Below are positions 52,177 through 62,784 of a stretch of 64,000 nucleotides of DNA, in pieces. Made by a program: the position numbers and the translations under genes. The stretch is from JAGXKT01 sp964531695 (lineage in GTDB: Bacteria > Planctomycetota > Phycisphaerae > SM23-33), in contig CAZHEH010000001.1 of the NCBI GenBank assembly GCA_964531695.1, forward strand, positions 186,001 through 250,000, given 5' to 3'. A model generated the notes under the pieces. It ran no database searches, was not told the DNA's origin, and saw nothing but the letters and a program-made list of their open reading frames with translations. The stretch's first letter is position 1. Each line of letters starts with the position of its first letter.

Positions 52177-52950
52177 CTATCGCGTCAGCACCTCCACGCC
52201 GTCGGCCGTGACCGCCAGCGTGTTCTCAAAGTGCGCCGACGGCAACCGGTCGCGCGTGCGTACCGTCCAGCCGTCCGGCGCGTATTCCACCGCCGCGGTG
52301 CCGAGGTTCACCATCGGCTCGACCGCGAGCGTCATGCCTTCCCGCAACTCGATGTCGTGCGCCAGCAACTCGCGCGACACGAAGTTCGGCACCTTCGGGT
52401 CTTCCCACATCTCCCGGCCGATGCCGTGCCCGACGAAGTCCCGCACGACCGCCAGCCCTTCGCCCTCGACGTACGTCTGCATCGCGCCGGCCACCGTCGA
52501 CCACATCTCGCCCGGCCGGATCATCTCCTGGGCGACGCCCAGCGCGTTTCGGGTCACGCTGACCAGACGGGCCGTCCGCTCGTCGACCTCGCCGACGATG
52601 AACGTCTCGGCCGCATCGCCGCACCAGCCGTCCAGCCGGACGCCGAAGTCGACGCTCAGCACGTCTCCGTCCCGGATCGCCCGGTCGGAGGGGATGCCGT
52701 GCACGACCTCGTCGTTGAACGAGGCGCAGATGCTGCCGGGAAACGGCCCCGCGCTGCCTCGACCGGGCACGCCCTTGAACAGGCAGGCGGCGCTTTCGGC
52801 CGCGCACATCCGCTCGGCCTCGTCGTTCAGTTCTTTGGTTGTCACGCCCGGGGCGACCATCTCGCCCATTCGTTCCAGAACCGAACGCACGATCCGTCCG
52901 GCCCGGCGCATCCTGTCGATGTCTTGCGGCGTCTTGAGCTTGATCGCCAT
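52177..52950 (-). CDS. map: Methionine aminopeptidase, type I
   Basis: This 257-residue enzyme removes the first methionine of new proteins. The five metal ligands are in place at Asp101, Asp112, His174, Glu210 and Glu241, and His84 lies in VVHGIPSD. It starts 7 bases after the adk stop. Confidence 0.97.
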   Translation of the reverse strand: MAIKLKTPQDIDRMRRAGRIVRSVLERMGEMVAPGVTTKELNDEAERMCAAESAACLFKGVPGRGSAGPFPGSICASFNDEVVHGIPSDRAIRDGDVLSVDFGVRLDGWCGDAAETFIVGEVDERTARLVSVTRNALGVAQEMIRPGEMWSTVAGAMQTYVEGEGLAVVRDFVGHGIGREMWEDPKVPNFVSRELLAHDIELREGMTLAVEPMVNLGTAAVEYAPDGWTVRTRDRLPSAHFENTLAVTADGVEVLTR

Positions 52951-52957
52951 CCGGCCG

Positions 52958-53619
52958 CTATCCTTCCTGCTGAAGGGCCTGGAGGGCAGTAACCAAGTCC
53001 TGTGTCACCTCATCCGGGGTCTGGTCCCCGTTCACCTCGATCATCTTCACGCCGTCGCAGTTGCGGTAGTAGTCGATCACCGGTTCGGTCTGCTCGCGGT
53101 ACGCCGCGAGCCGCTGGCGGACGACCGCTTCCGTGTCGTCGTCCCGCTGGGCCAACTCGACGCCGCAGGCGTCACACAGCATGTCGTTCTTCGGCGGCAT
53201 GAATTTCATGTGGTACAGCTTGCCGCACTGCGGGCAGCTCCGCCGGCCCGTGATCCGCTCGACCACGGCGTCCTCGGAGGCCCGGATCATCACGACGGCA
53301 TCCAGCGGCTTGCCGGCCGCGGCAAGCTGCCGGTCGAGCGCCTCGGCCTGGGCGACGGTCCGGGGGAAGCCGTCGAGCATCAGACCCGCGCCGCCATCGG
53401 CGCTGGTGATCGCCTTGGCCATGATCTCAACGACCAGGTCGTCCGGCACCAGCGCGCCGGCGTTCATGTACTCGGCGAGCTTGCTGCCCGTCTGCGAGCC
53501 GCTGGCCCGTTCGGCGCGGAAGATGTCCCCGCTCGACAGGTGCGTCATGCCGAACGCATCGACCAGCCGCTTGGCCTGGGTGCCCTTGCCGGCGCCCGGC
53601 GGTCCCATCAGGACGATTC

Positions 53620-53623
<4 letters not shown>
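52958..53623 (-). CDS. adk: Adenylate kinase, zinc-lid form
   Basis: This 221-residue enzyme converts AMP and ATP to two ADP. The Walker A motif GPPGAGKG is at residues 7-14. The lid carries four cysteines, 130, 133, 150 and 153, expected to bind zinc. The start is a TTG, overlapping the secY stop by 4 bases (TTGA), and AAGGGAG lies seven bases upstream; no ATG fits before the P-loop. Confidence 0.95.
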
Positions 53624-55182
<1,559 letters not shown>

Positions 55183-55212
55183 CTCTGCGTCCTGCCGTCG
55201 GGAAAGCCCGGG

Positions 55213-55656
55213 CTACTCTTGCTCCGTTGAGCCGCCCGCGTCCGTGATCTTCTTGGCGGCCTGCGCGGTGAACTTCACCGCCGCGACCGTCAGCTTCCTG
55301 GTCAATTCGCCGTTGCCGAGGATCTTGAGCGGCGGGCCGTCGGGGTCGATCAGCCCGGCCGTCGCGAGGGCCTCGCGGTCAACGCGGGCGCCGTCCTCGA
55401 ACGCGTTCAGCGCCGCCACGTTAATGATCTGGTATTCATTGCGGAAGCGGGCGTTAGAGAAGCCACGCTGCGGGGTCCGGGCGATGATCGGGTTCTGCCC
55501 GCCCTCGAAGCCGAACTGCCGCTTCGCGCCGGCTCGCTGCCCGTAGCCCTTGTGGCCGCGTCCCGAGGTCTTGCCATAGCCCGAGCCGTCGCCGCGTCCG
55601 ATCCGCTTGCGCTTCTTGTACTTGCCGGCCGTGGTTAGGATTTCTTCCAGCTTCAT
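55213..55656 (-). CDS. rplO: 50S ribosomal protein L15
   Basis: This 147-residue protein shows L15 features: KKRKRIGRGDGSGYGKTSGRGHKG and a basic core. Its ATG overlaps the rpsE stop by 4 bases, so rpmD, normally between them, is absent. Confidence 0.97.
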   Translation of the reverse strand: MKLEEILTTAGKYKKRKRIGRGDGSGYGKTSGRGHKGYGQRAGAKRQFGFEGGQNPIIARTPQRGFSNARFRNEYQIINVAALNAFEDGARVDREALATAGLIDPDGPPLKILGNGELTRKLTVAAVKFTAQAAKKITDAGGSTEQE

Positions 55657-56180
55657 TTCACTTCCACTCCGCGCAGCTCGGCAATCCGGTCGGCGGAGCG
55701 AAGCTGCAGCAGCGCGTCCATGCCGGCCTTGATGAGATTCTTGGGCGAGGTCGAGCCGTACGCCTTGGTCAGCACGTCGTGGATGCCGGCCAGCTCCAGC
55801 AGCGGGCGAAGCTTCTTGCCGGCGATGACGCCGGTGCCCTCGGAGGCGGGCACCATCTTCACGCGGGAGGCCCCGCAGCGGCCCAACACCTCGTGCGGGA
55901 TCGTTCTCCCGTCCAAGCTGACGGGCTTCATGCTCTTCTTGGCCTCGCCGATGCCCTTCTCCACCGCCAGCGGCACCTCATTGGCCTTGCCGTAGCCGAT
56001 GCCGACCTTTCCGTTGCTGTCGCCGACCACCACCAGCGCGGCGAAGCTGAATCGACGGCCGCCCTTGACGACCTTCGCGCAGCGGTACACCTGCACGACG
56101 TTCTCCTGCAGGCCTTCGCTTTCGAGGGTATCCCTGGCTGAGGACCCTCGTCTCTTGCCTCGTCCGCGTTGCATTGCCAC
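55653..56180 (-). CDS. rpsE: 30S ribosomal protein S5
   Basis: This 175-residue protein has the S5 double-stranded RNA-binding motif (VVKGGRRFSFAALVVVGDSNG) and the C-terminal lobe. It lies between rplR and rplO, with 4-base overlap with the latter. Confidence 0.98.
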   Translation of the reverse strand: MAMQRGRGKRRGSSARDTLESEGLQENVVQVYRCAKVVKGGRRFSFAALVVVGDSNGKVGIGYGKANEVPLAVEKGIGEAKKSMKPVSLDGRTIPHEVLGRCGASRVKMVPASEGTGVIAGKKLRPLLELAGIHDVLTKAYGSTSPKNLIKAGMDALLQLRSADRIAELRGVEVK

Positions 56181-56220
56181 GATGATCTACTCCCGCCGCC
56201 GGCGCTCGTCGTCGCCGGCG

Positions 56221-56583
56221 CTAAAACTCCAGTCCGCCCTCGCGCGCGGCCTCGGCCAGAACCTTGACGCGCCCGTGGTACGGGTATCCGTTTCGATCGA
56301 AGACGACCTTCTTGATTCCGGCCTCGCCGGCCTTGCTGGCCAGCGCGGCCCCGACGGCCTTGGCGGCCTCGACGTTCCCGCCGCCGGACTCGGCCAACTC
56401 GCCCTCCCGGCTCGACGCCGCCACGAGCGTCTGCCCGACGGTGTCGTCCACGAGCTGGGCGTAGATGTTCTTGTGGCTGCGGAAGACCGTCAGCCGCGGG
56501 CGGTCCGGCGTGCCGGCGATGTGCTTGCGCACACGTCGCTTGCGCCGCCGCCACCGCGTGTTCTTCTCCTTGGCTGCTTTCAT
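56221..56583 (-). CDS. rplR: 50S ribosomal protein L18
   Basis: This 120-residue protein is L18, the 5S rRNA binder: RRRKRRVRKHIAGTPDRPRL and FDRNGYPYHGRVKVLAEAAREG. The start at 56583 fits the family, and the longer open frame upstream is the shadow of rplF. Confidence 0.97.
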   Translation of the reverse strand: MKAAKEKNTRWRRRKRRVRKHIAGTPDRPRLTVFRSHKNIYAQLVDDTVGQTLVAASSREGELAESGGGNVEAAKAVGAALASKAGEAGIKKVVFDRNGYPYHGRVKVLAEAAREGGLEF

Positions 56584-56618
56584 CTTTCTGGGCCTTGTTG
56601 GCTTCCGGAAGCTCTGGG

Positions 56619-57197
56619 TTAGCCGCCGGCGCCGGCGAGGGCCTTGCCCACCTTCCGGCGCACGTGCTCGTCCGCGTACCGCACGCCCTTGCCCTTGTAC
56701 GGCTCCGGCGGCCGGGCACGCCGCACGCGCGCGGCGAACTCGCCGACCGCCTGCTTGTCCGCGCCGCGGACGGTGAACTTGGCCGGCTGCGTGTCCCCGC
56801 GGGCCTGCGGGACCTCGACATCCACCTGGATGCCGTCCGGCACGTCGAACACGACCGGGTGACTTCGCCCGCAGGTCACCGTGAAGGTTTGGCCCTGGAG
56901 CTGCGCGCCGTAGCCGACGCCGTAGACCTCCATGGCCTTGGCGAAGCCCTTGGCGCAGCCCTCGACCATATTGGCGATGATGCTGCGGGTCATGCCGTGC
57001 AAGCTGCGCATCTCGCCGGTATCGTTGGGCCGCCGCACGGTGATCTGCTTGGCGGACTCGTCCACCTCGACCTGCATTTCCGGCCGGAACGTCCAACTCA
57101 ACTGGCCGACCGGGCCTTGGACGGAAACGGTGTTCCCGTTGAGCGTGACCTTCACGCCGTCGAGGATGGGAATCGGTTTGGTTCCTATGCGGGACAT
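56619..57197 (-). CDS. rplF: 50S ribosomal protein L6
   Basis: This 192-residue protein starts MSRIGTKPIPILDGVKV and ends in the L6 signature PPEPYKGKGVRYADE. It binds near the sarcin-ricin loop. Confidence 0.98.
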   Translation of the reverse strand: MSRIGTKPIPILDGVKVTLNGNTVSVQGPVGQLSWTFRPEMQVEVDESAKQITVRRPNDTGEMRSLHGMTRSIIANMVEGCAKGFAKAMEVYGVGYGAQLQGQTFTVTCGRSHPVVFDVPDGIQVDVEVPQARGDTQPAKFTVRGADKQAVGEFAARVRRARPPEPYKGKGVRYADEHVRRKVGKALAGAGG

Positions 57198-57209
57198 CGT
57201 CGCTCGCTC

Positions 57210-57608
57210 TCAGCACACGGTGCAGAGCACCTCTCCGCCGACATGCATCTCCCGGCACTTCCGGTCGCTCAGCACGCCGCTCGAAGTCGATACGATGGAA
57301 ATCCCCAGTCCGTTCAGCGGGCGGGGGATGTCGTCCGCTCCGGCGTAGCGCCGGAGCCCCGGACGACTGAAACGCTTCACCTCGGTCACCACTTCCTCGC
57401 CGGCGGCCCCGTACTTCAGGTACACGCGAAGCATGCCCTGCGGGCCCTCCTCGACGCGGCGGTAGTCCTCGATGTAGCCCTCTTCCTTCAGCACCCGGCA
57501 GATGCCCTCGCAGATCTTGGAGGCCTTGACGTTGACGGCCTCCTCACGGTTCCGCAGGGCGTTGCGGATGCGGGTCAGCATGTCGGCAATCGGGTCGGAC
57601 AGACTCAT
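57210..57608 (-). CDS. rpsH: 30S ribosomal protein S8
   Basis: This 132-residue protein starts MSLSDPIADMLTRIRNA and has the C-terminal STSSGVLSDRKC core of S8. In other bacteria S8 represses the spc operon by binding its mRNA. It lies between rpsN and rplF. Confidence 0.98.
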   Translation of the reverse strand: MSLSDPIADMLTRIRNALRNREEAVNVKASKICEGICRVLKEEGYIEDYRRVEEGPQGMLRVYLKYGAAGEEVVTEVKRFSRPGLRRYAGADDIPRPLNGLGISIVSTSSGVLSDRKCREMHVGGEVLCTVC

Positions 57609-57624
57609 CGCGGTCGTTTCCTTA

Positions 57625-57810
57625 CTACCAGCTCGCCTTGCGCATGCCCGGGATCTTGCCCTCGTTGGCCAGCGTGCGGAGGCAGATGCGGCAGATGCGG
57701 AATTTTCGATACACGGCCCGCGAGCGGCCGCACAACTCGCAGCGGCGGACCGTGCGCGTCTGGAATTTCGGCGTCCTGCGGGCCTTGTGAACTTGCGCCT
57801 TGGTTGCCAT
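57625..57810 (-). CDS. rpsN: 30S ribosomal protein S14, zinc form
   Basis: This 61-residue protein is the short zinc-binding S14, with Cys24, Cys27, Cys40 and Cys43 (CELC and CRIC). Confidence 0.98.
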   Translation of the reverse strand: MATKAQVHKARRTPKFQTRTVRRCELCGRSRAVYRKFRICRICLRTLANEGKIPGMRKASW

Positions 57811-57826
57811 ATCTCTGTTCGGTCCT

Positions 57827-58372
57827 CTACTCGGTTCGGAACGGCATGCCCATGAGGCGCAGCAACTCCCGGGCCTCTTCGTCCGTCTTGGCGCTCGTGG
57901 TGATGGCGATGTTCATTCCCTGGGTGTGCCCGATGGAGCTGGGGTCGATCTCCGGGAATACCGACTGCTCGACGAGGCCCAAGCTGTAGCTGCCGCGTCC
58001 GTCGAAGCTCGACGGCGACAGGCCGCGGAAGTCCTTCACGCGGGGGATCGCCAGCGAGACCAGCCGGTCGAGGAACTCGTACATCCGTGCCCGGCGGAGC
58101 GTGACCTTCACGCCCACGGGCATGCCGGCTCGGAGCTTGAAGTTGCTCACCGACTTGCGGGCCTTGCAGACGACCGGCTTCTGCCCGGTGATGTCGGCAA
58201 GCTGCTTCTGGGCCTGTTCGAGCTTGGCCGTCTCCGCGTGGGCGTCGCCGATGCCCATCGACACCGTGATCTTGCGCACCCGGGGCACCTGGAGCGGGTT
58301 CTTGTAGCCGAACCGCTCCCGAAGGGCGGGGACGATCTCTTGTTCGTACTGGTCCTGAAGTCGGGGAGTCAT
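57827..58372 (-). CDS. rplE: 50S ribosomal protein L5
   Basis: This 181-residue protein has L5 features (NPLQVPRVRKITVSMGIGDA, ITGQKPVVCKARKSVSNFKLR). It binds 5S rRNA. Confidence 0.98.
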   Translation of the reverse strand: MTPRLQDQYEQEIVPALRERFGYKNPLQVPRVRKITVSMGIGDAHAETAKLEQAQKQLADITGQKPVVCKARKSVSNFKLRAGMPVGVKVTLRRARMYEFLDRLVSLAIPRVKDFRGLSPSSFDGRGSYSLGLVEQSVFPEIDPSSIGHTQGMNIAITTSAKTDEEARELLRLMGMPFRTE

Positions 58373-58393
58373 GACTGCCTGCTGCCTCGGGCG

Positions 58394-58717
58394 CTATACC
58401 TTGCCGAGCGACGCGCCGGACCGCTTGGCGTATCGCTCTTTCGTACCGTCGTCCATCACGCGGACGCCCACGCGGGTCGGAAGGTTCGTCTTCGGGTCCA
58501 CCGGCAGGACGTTCGACAGGTCGATCGGCATTTCCTTCTGGATCCGACCGCCCTGGGGGTGCTGCCGGCTGGGCCGCAAGTGCCGGTAGACCCGGCGGAC
58601 GCCCTGGACGACCACCTTGCCCGTGCGCGTGTCGACCCGAAGAACCTCGCCGGTAGCGCCCTTGTCGTTTCCGGCGATGACCATCACCGTGTCGCCTTTT
58701 CGTACGTGCCGTGCCAT
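58394..58717 (-). CDS. rplX: 50S ribosomal protein L24
   Basis: This 107-residue protein has the KOW motif near the N-terminus (VRKGDTVMVIAGNDKGATGEV). It initiates 50S assembly. Confidence 0.97.
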   Translation of the reverse strand: MARHVRKGDTVMVIAGNDKGATGEVLRVDTRTGKVVVQGVRRVYRHLRPSRQHPQGGRIQKEMPIDLSNVLPVDPKTNLPTRVGVRVMDDGTKERYAKRSGASLGKV

Positions 58718-58745
58718 CGTTCTGCGCTGCCTTGGGTGCGCCGCC

Positions 58746-59132
58746 TCAGACCACTTCCGAGGCCAGCGACACGATCTTCATGAAGTTCTTCTCGCGGAGC
58801 TCGCGGGCGACGGCCCCGAAAATCCGCGTGCCGCGCGGGTTGTTGTCGTTGTCCAGGATGACGGCCGCGTTACTGTCAAAGCGGACGTAGCTTCCGTCCG
58901 ACCGCCGCACCGGGAATCTGGTCCGGACGATCACGCACTTCACGATCTCACCGGCCTTGACATCGCTGCCGGGCATGGCCCGCTTCACCGAGGCGACGAC
59001 GATGTCGCCCAGATGGGCCACCCGCCGGGTCAGGCCCTGCCGCCGCGTCGAGCCGCCCAGCACCTTGATGCAGGCCAACTCGCGGGCGCCCGTGTTGTCC
59101 GCCACGTTGAGGCGCGTTTCCTGCTGAATCAC
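58746..59132 (-). CDS. rplN: 50S ribosomal protein L14
   Basis: This 128-residue protein starts with a GTG giving (V)IQQETRLNVADNTGA, the normal L14 start. This GTG overlaps the rpsQ stop (GTGA). The upstream in-frame codons belong to rpsQ in another frame. Confidence 0.97.
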   Translation of the reverse strand: MIQQETRLNVADNTGARELACIKVLGGSTRRQGLTRRVAHLGDIVVASVKRAMPGSDVKAGEIVKCVIVRTRFPVRRSDGSYVRFDSNAAVILDNDNNPRGTRIFGAVARELREKNFMKIVSLASEVV

Positions 59133-59416
59133 CGTTCGATCTCGCTCCGGCGGAGGATTCGCACCAGCCGCCACGACTTGGACTTACTCAGGGGCCGGCA
59201 CGGCGCGATCTCGACGCGGTCGCCCTCACGGGCATCGTTGTTCGGATCGTGCGCCGCCAGCTTCGTTCTTCGCCCGACGATCTTGCCGTACTGGGGGTGC
59301 TCGACGAGCGTCTGCACCTCCACGCGGGCGGTCTTGTCCTCCTTGGACGAGACCACCAGGCCCACGCGGGAGCCGCGGCTCTTGGGTTTCCGGTCTGTCT
59401 GGGTCGCTTCCGCCAT
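59129..59416 (-). CDS. rpsQ: 30S ribosomal protein S17
   Basis: This 95-residue protein has the S17 OB-fold core (RVGLVVSSKEDKTARVEVQT, EGDRVEIAPCRPLSKSKSWRL). The stop overlaps the rplN start. Confidence 0.97.
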   Translation of the reverse strand: MAEATQTDRKPKSRGSRVGLVVSSKEDKTARVEVQTLVEHPQYGKIVGRRTKLAAHDPNNDAREGDRVEIAPCRPLSKSKSWRLVRILRRSEIER

Positions 59417-59433
59417 CTTCGCCTACGCTTCCG

Positions 59434-59643
59434 CTAGCTTGCCTGCCGCCCGGCCGCGAGTTCCCGCTCGCGCTGAACGGTCAGGATGCGGGCAATGTCC
59501 CGCTTGGCCCCGACGAGCATGCTCGGATCCTCGAGCTTCTCCGTGACGGCCTGGGCCCGAAGGTCGAACAAGTGCCGGCGCAGCCGGGCCAGTTCCGTGT
59601 CCAGTTCCTCGTCCGTCAGTTCTCGTACTTCGCTGATCTTCAT
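59434..59643 (-). CDS. rpmC: 50S ribosomal protein L29
   Basis: This 69-residue, two-helix protein starts MKISEVRELTDEELDTELA. It lies at the exit of the ribosomal tunnel. Confidence 0.97.
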   Translation of the reverse strand: MKISEVRELTDEELDTELARLRRHLFDLRAQAVTEKLEDPSMLVGAKRDIARILTVQRERELAAGRQAS

Positions 59644-59657
59644 CGCTGACGTTCCGC

Positions 59658-60077
59658 CTATATCGCCGGCCGACGATGCACCAGCCGGCACCGCAGCGGC
59701 ATCTTGTGGGCAATCAGCCGGAGGGCGCTCTTGGCCGTCTCCTCGTCCACGCCGCCGATCTCGAACAGGACGGTGCCGGGCTTAACCACGGCCACCCAGT
59801 CCTTCGTCTCGCCCTTGCCCTTGCCCATTCGCGTCTCGAGCGGCGTGGCGCTGACGGGCTTGTCCGGGAAGACCCGGATGTACACCCGACCCTCGCGATG
59901 GAGGTAGTGCGTCGCCGCGACACGCCCGGCCTCCAGTTGTCGGGCCGTGATCCAGCCCTGCTGGGTCGTCTGAAGCCCGCAGTCGCCGAACGCGACCGTA
60001 TGGCCGCGCGTCGCGTTGCCGCGAATCCGGCCGCGCTGCTGCTTGCGGTGCTTGATGCGTTTCGGCATTAAGGCCAT
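59658..60077 (-). CDS. rplP: 50S ribosomal protein L16
   Basis: This 139-residue protein has the L16 signature (KRIKHRKQQRGRIRGNATRG, MGKGKGETKDWVAVVKPG). An alternative ATG three codons in is more like the usual MPKRIKHRK start. Confidence 0.97.
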   Translation of the reverse strand: MALMPKRIKHRKQQRGRIRGNATRGHTVAFGDCGLQTTQQGWITARQLEAGRVAATHYLHREGRVYIRVFPDKPVSATPLETRMGKGKGETKDWVAVVKPGTVLFEIGGVDEETAKSALRLIAHKMPLRCRLVHRRPAI

Positions 60078-60104
60078 GGGTCAAATCCTGCCTGATCCGT
60101 TCCG

Positions 60105-60971
60105 TTACGACTGATCCGGGCTCTGAGGAGCCCCGCCGGCGGGCGACTCGCCCTCACCGCTCGGCGCCTGCGACTCGGGTGCCGACTGCGCCGGCGCGGC
60201 CGTCCTGCCGCCCGATCCGCCGCCGCGCCCGCCTCTGCGTCCACCGCCCGCCCGGGCGGGGCGCTGCTGCTCTCGACGCTGCCGCGCGCGGGTCTTGGCT
60301 TGGGCCTGCGCGGCGTCCTCTTCGGCCTTCTGCTCGGCGAACATGCCGCGGTACACCCATACTTTCACGCCGATCGATCCGTATTGGGTGAAGCACGGCA
60401 CGAAGCCGTAGTCAACATCCGCCTCGAGCGTGTGCAGCGGGATGGAGCCCTTCAGTTGGGTCTCCTGCCGCCGCATCTCCGCCCCGCCGAGCCGGCCCGA
60501 GACCTGGATCTTGACGCCCTTGGCCCCGGCCTGCATGGCCGCGTCCACGCGTTGGCGGATCGTCCGCCGGAAGCTCGCCCGCCGCCGGAGCTGCTCGGCA
60601 ATGCCCTCGGCGATGAGCTGCGCGTCCAGGTCCGGGTTCTTGACCTCGACGATATTGATGTTCACGCGGCGGTCGGTCAGCTCCTCCAACTCGGTGCGGA
60701 GCTTGTCGACCTCGGCGCCCTTCGGCCCGATGACCAGGCCGGGGCGGGCCGTCCGCAGGTGGACGCGCACGTCCTCGCGGGTCCGCTCGACGTCGATGCT
60801 GCTGATCGCGGCGAACGGCGGCTGTCGGTTCAGCTTTTGGTCGATGAACCGGCGGATCTTCTCGTCCTCGACGAGAAACTCGCCGAAGTTGCTCTTCGGG
60901 GCGTACCAACGGCTCTTCCAGCCGAGGGTCACACCCGTCCGAAACCCGATTGGCGATACCTTCTGACCCAT
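60105..60971 (-). CDS. rpsC: 30S ribosomal protein S3 with Gly/Arg tail
   Basis: Residues 1-210 are a normal S3 with KH domain (ARPGLVIGPKGAEVDKLRTEL). About 75 extra residues follow: a charged helix, then a Gly/Arg-rich segment and a Ser/Pro/Gln tail. The total is 288 residues; ordinary S3 has about 210-235. Confidence 0.96.
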   Translation of the reverse strand: MGQKVSPIGFRTGVTLGWKSRWYAPKSNFGEFLVEDEKIRRFIDQKLNRQPPFAAISSIDVERTREDVRVHLRTARPGLVIGPKGAEVDKLRTELEELTDRRVNINIVEVKNPDLDAQLIAEGIAEQLRRRASFRRTIRQRVDAAMQAGAKGVKIQVSGRLGGAEMRRQETQLKGSIPLHTLEADVDYGFVPCFTQYGSIGVKVWVYRGMFAEQKAEEDAAQAQAKTRARQRREQQRPARAGGGRRGGRGGGSGGRTAAPAQSAPESQAPSGEGESPAGGAPQSPDQS

Positions 60972-60979
60972 GGGTTAGA

Positions 60980-61309
60980 TCACCCTTCCTCGACCGACAC
61001 CAACAGGTGACTGGTCCGCTTGTTGATCGGGTGGGCGCGTCCGCGGTCCTTGGCGCGATACCGTTTGATCGTCGGCCCCTCGTCGGCGCGGGCGTCGACG
61101 ACGAAGAGGATGTCCACGTCGGCCTCGCCCTCGTTGGCGTTCGCCACGGCGCTGGTCAGCACCTTCGAGAACATCGACGCCGCCCGATTCGGCGTGAATT
61201 TCAGGATGTCCAGCGCGTCCTGGACGTCGCGCCCGCGGATCAAGTCCGCGATAAGCCGCGCCTTTCTCGCGCTGATGCGTGCATACTTGTGCGATGCTTG
61301 CCATGCCAT
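60980..61309 (-). CDS. rplV: 50S ribosomal protein L22
   Basis: This 109-residue protein starts MAWQASHKYARISARKAR, a normal L22 start, and ends with RTSHLLVSV. A long hairpin from this protein lines the exit tunnel. Confidence 0.97.
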   Translation of the reverse strand: MAWQASHKYARISARKARLIADLIRGRDVQDALDILKFTPNRAASMFSKVLTSAVANANEGEADVDILFVVDARADEGPTIKRYRAKDRGRAHPINKRTSHLLVSVEEG

Positions 61310-61329
61310 GCCTGCCGACCTCGCGCGGA

Positions 61330-61596
61330 TTACCGCCTGCCGCTGTGGTGTCCGCGGAACGTCCGCGTCGGGCTGAATTCGCCCAGCTTGTGACCGACCA
61401 TGTCCTCGGTCACCGTCACCCGGTTGAATGTCTTGCCGTTGTGGACCATGAACGTGTAGCCGATGAACTCCGGCACGACCGTGCAGGAGCGGGCCCATGT
61501 CTGGATCGCCTCGCGGCGGCCCGCCTCCTCCATCCGCTGCACCTTCCGGTACAGCTTCTCGTCCACGTACGGTCCCTTTTTCGTGCTTCTGGTCAT
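61330..61596 (-). CDS. rpsS: 30S ribosomal protein S19
   Basis: This 88-residue protein starts MTRSTKKGPYVDEKL and includes VPEFIGYTFMVHNGK and GEFSPTRTFRGH of S19. Confidence 0.98.
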   Translation of the reverse strand: MTRSTKKGPYVDEKLYRKVQRMEEAGRREAIQTWARSCTVVPEFIGYTFMVHNGKTFNRVTVTEDMVGHKLGEFSPTRTFRGHHSGRR

Positions 61597-61620
61597 CGTC
61601 CGATGCCTCGCGCCCGGCCG

Positions 61621-62472
61621 CTATAGCGACAACTGCCCGTGGCGAACGTTCCGCCGCCGCCTCAGGATCATCTTCTTGGACTGCTTCCGCTTCCGGCGTG
61701 TCCGGCCGCCCTTGGCCAGCTTGCCCGAGGGCGATACCGGGTGCCGCCCGCCGGCCCGGCGCCCCTCGCCGCCGCCCATCGGGTGGTCCACCGGATTCAT
61801 GGCCGAGCCCCGCACGTGCGGGCGCCGGCCCAGGTAACGCTTGCGCCCGGCCTTACCCAGCCGCACGCTCTGATGGTCCGCATTGCTCAGCGTGCCGATG
61901 GTCGCCCGGCACTCGGCGTTGATCATGCGCATCTCGCCGGAGGGCAGCACGATCAGGGCGTTCCGCCCCTCGCGCCCGGACATCCGGGCGCTCTGCCCGG
62001 CCGAGCGGACCAACTTGCCGCCCTGGCCCGGGTTCAATTCCACGTTGTGGATGTCCATGCCGCCCGGGATCCGCCGCAGCGGAAGCGCGTTGCCCACGCG
62101 CGGCTCGGCGTCGGGGCCCGAGTAGAGCTTCTGGCCGATCTTCAGCCCGGCGGGGGCGAGGATGTAGCGCATCTCGCCGTCCTCGTACTGGACCAGCGCA
62201 ATGTTGCAGGAGCGGTTCGGGTCGCGCTCGATCGTCTTGACCTCGCACGGCTGGTCGTCACGGTCGCGACGGAAGTCGATCACGCGGTACTTGCGCTTGT
62301 GCCCGCCGCCGCGGTGACGCGCGGTGATCTTGCCGCTGTGGTTCCGTCCGCCCTTCTTCTTGATCGGGCGGAGCAGCGACTTGGCCGGCTGCGTCTCCGT
62401 GACCTCCTCGCGCTGGATGACGGAGCTGTTCCGCCGTCCCGCCGAGGTTCGCTTGTATGTCTTGATCGCCAT
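61621..62472 (-). CDS. rplB: 50S ribosomal protein L2
   Basis: This 283-residue protein has the L2 signature (NHSGKITARHRGGGHKRKYR, AMNPVDHPMGGGEGRRAGGR). The His in NPVDHPMGGG is needed near the peptidyl-transferase centre. Confidence 0.98.
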   Translation of the reverse strand: MAIKTYKRTSAGRRNSSVIQREEVTETQPAKSLLRPIKKKGGRNHSGKITARHRGGGHKRKYRVIDFRRDRDDQPCEVKTIERDPNRSCNIALVQYEDGEMRYILAPAGLKIGQKLYSGPDAEPRVGNALPLRRIPGGMDIHNVELNPGQGGKLVRSAGQSARMSGREGRNALIVLPSGEMRMINAECRATIGTLSNADHQSVRLGKAGRKRYLGRRPHVRGSAMNPVDHPMGGGEGRRAGGRHPVSPSGKLAKGGRTRRKRKQSKKMILRRRRNVRHGQLSL

Positions 62473-62499
62473 CGACTGCGCCTCGTCCGGTGCTGCGTC

Positions 62500-62784
62500 C
62501 TAGAACAGGTCAATCCGGTCGTCCGGGTCCAGGATCACGACGGCCTTCTTCCAATGGCTCGTCGTGCCCCACTTCAGGCCGGTCCGGCGCGGCTTGCCCT
62601 TCCGGTTGGCCGTGCGCACCTTCATGACCTTCACGTCGTAGATCTTCTCGACCGCCTGCTTGATCTGGGCCTTGTTCGCCTTCGGATGCACCTCGAAGGC
62701 GTAGGCGTTGGCCGTCTCGGCCTGCCAGGTGCCCTTTTCCGTTACGAGCGGGCGGACGACGATGTCGTAGATTTCGTCTCTCAC
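62500..62784 (-). CDS. rplW: 50S ribosomal protein L23
   Basis: This 94-residue protein has the L23 motif VRTANRKGKPRRTG. The start is a GTG overlapping the rplD stop (GTGA). Confidence 0.97.
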   Translation of the reverse strand: MRDEIYDIVVRPLVTEKGTWQAETANAYAFEVHPKANKAQIKQAVEKIYDVKVMKVRTANRKGKPRRTGLKWGTTSHWKKAVVILDPDDRIDLF

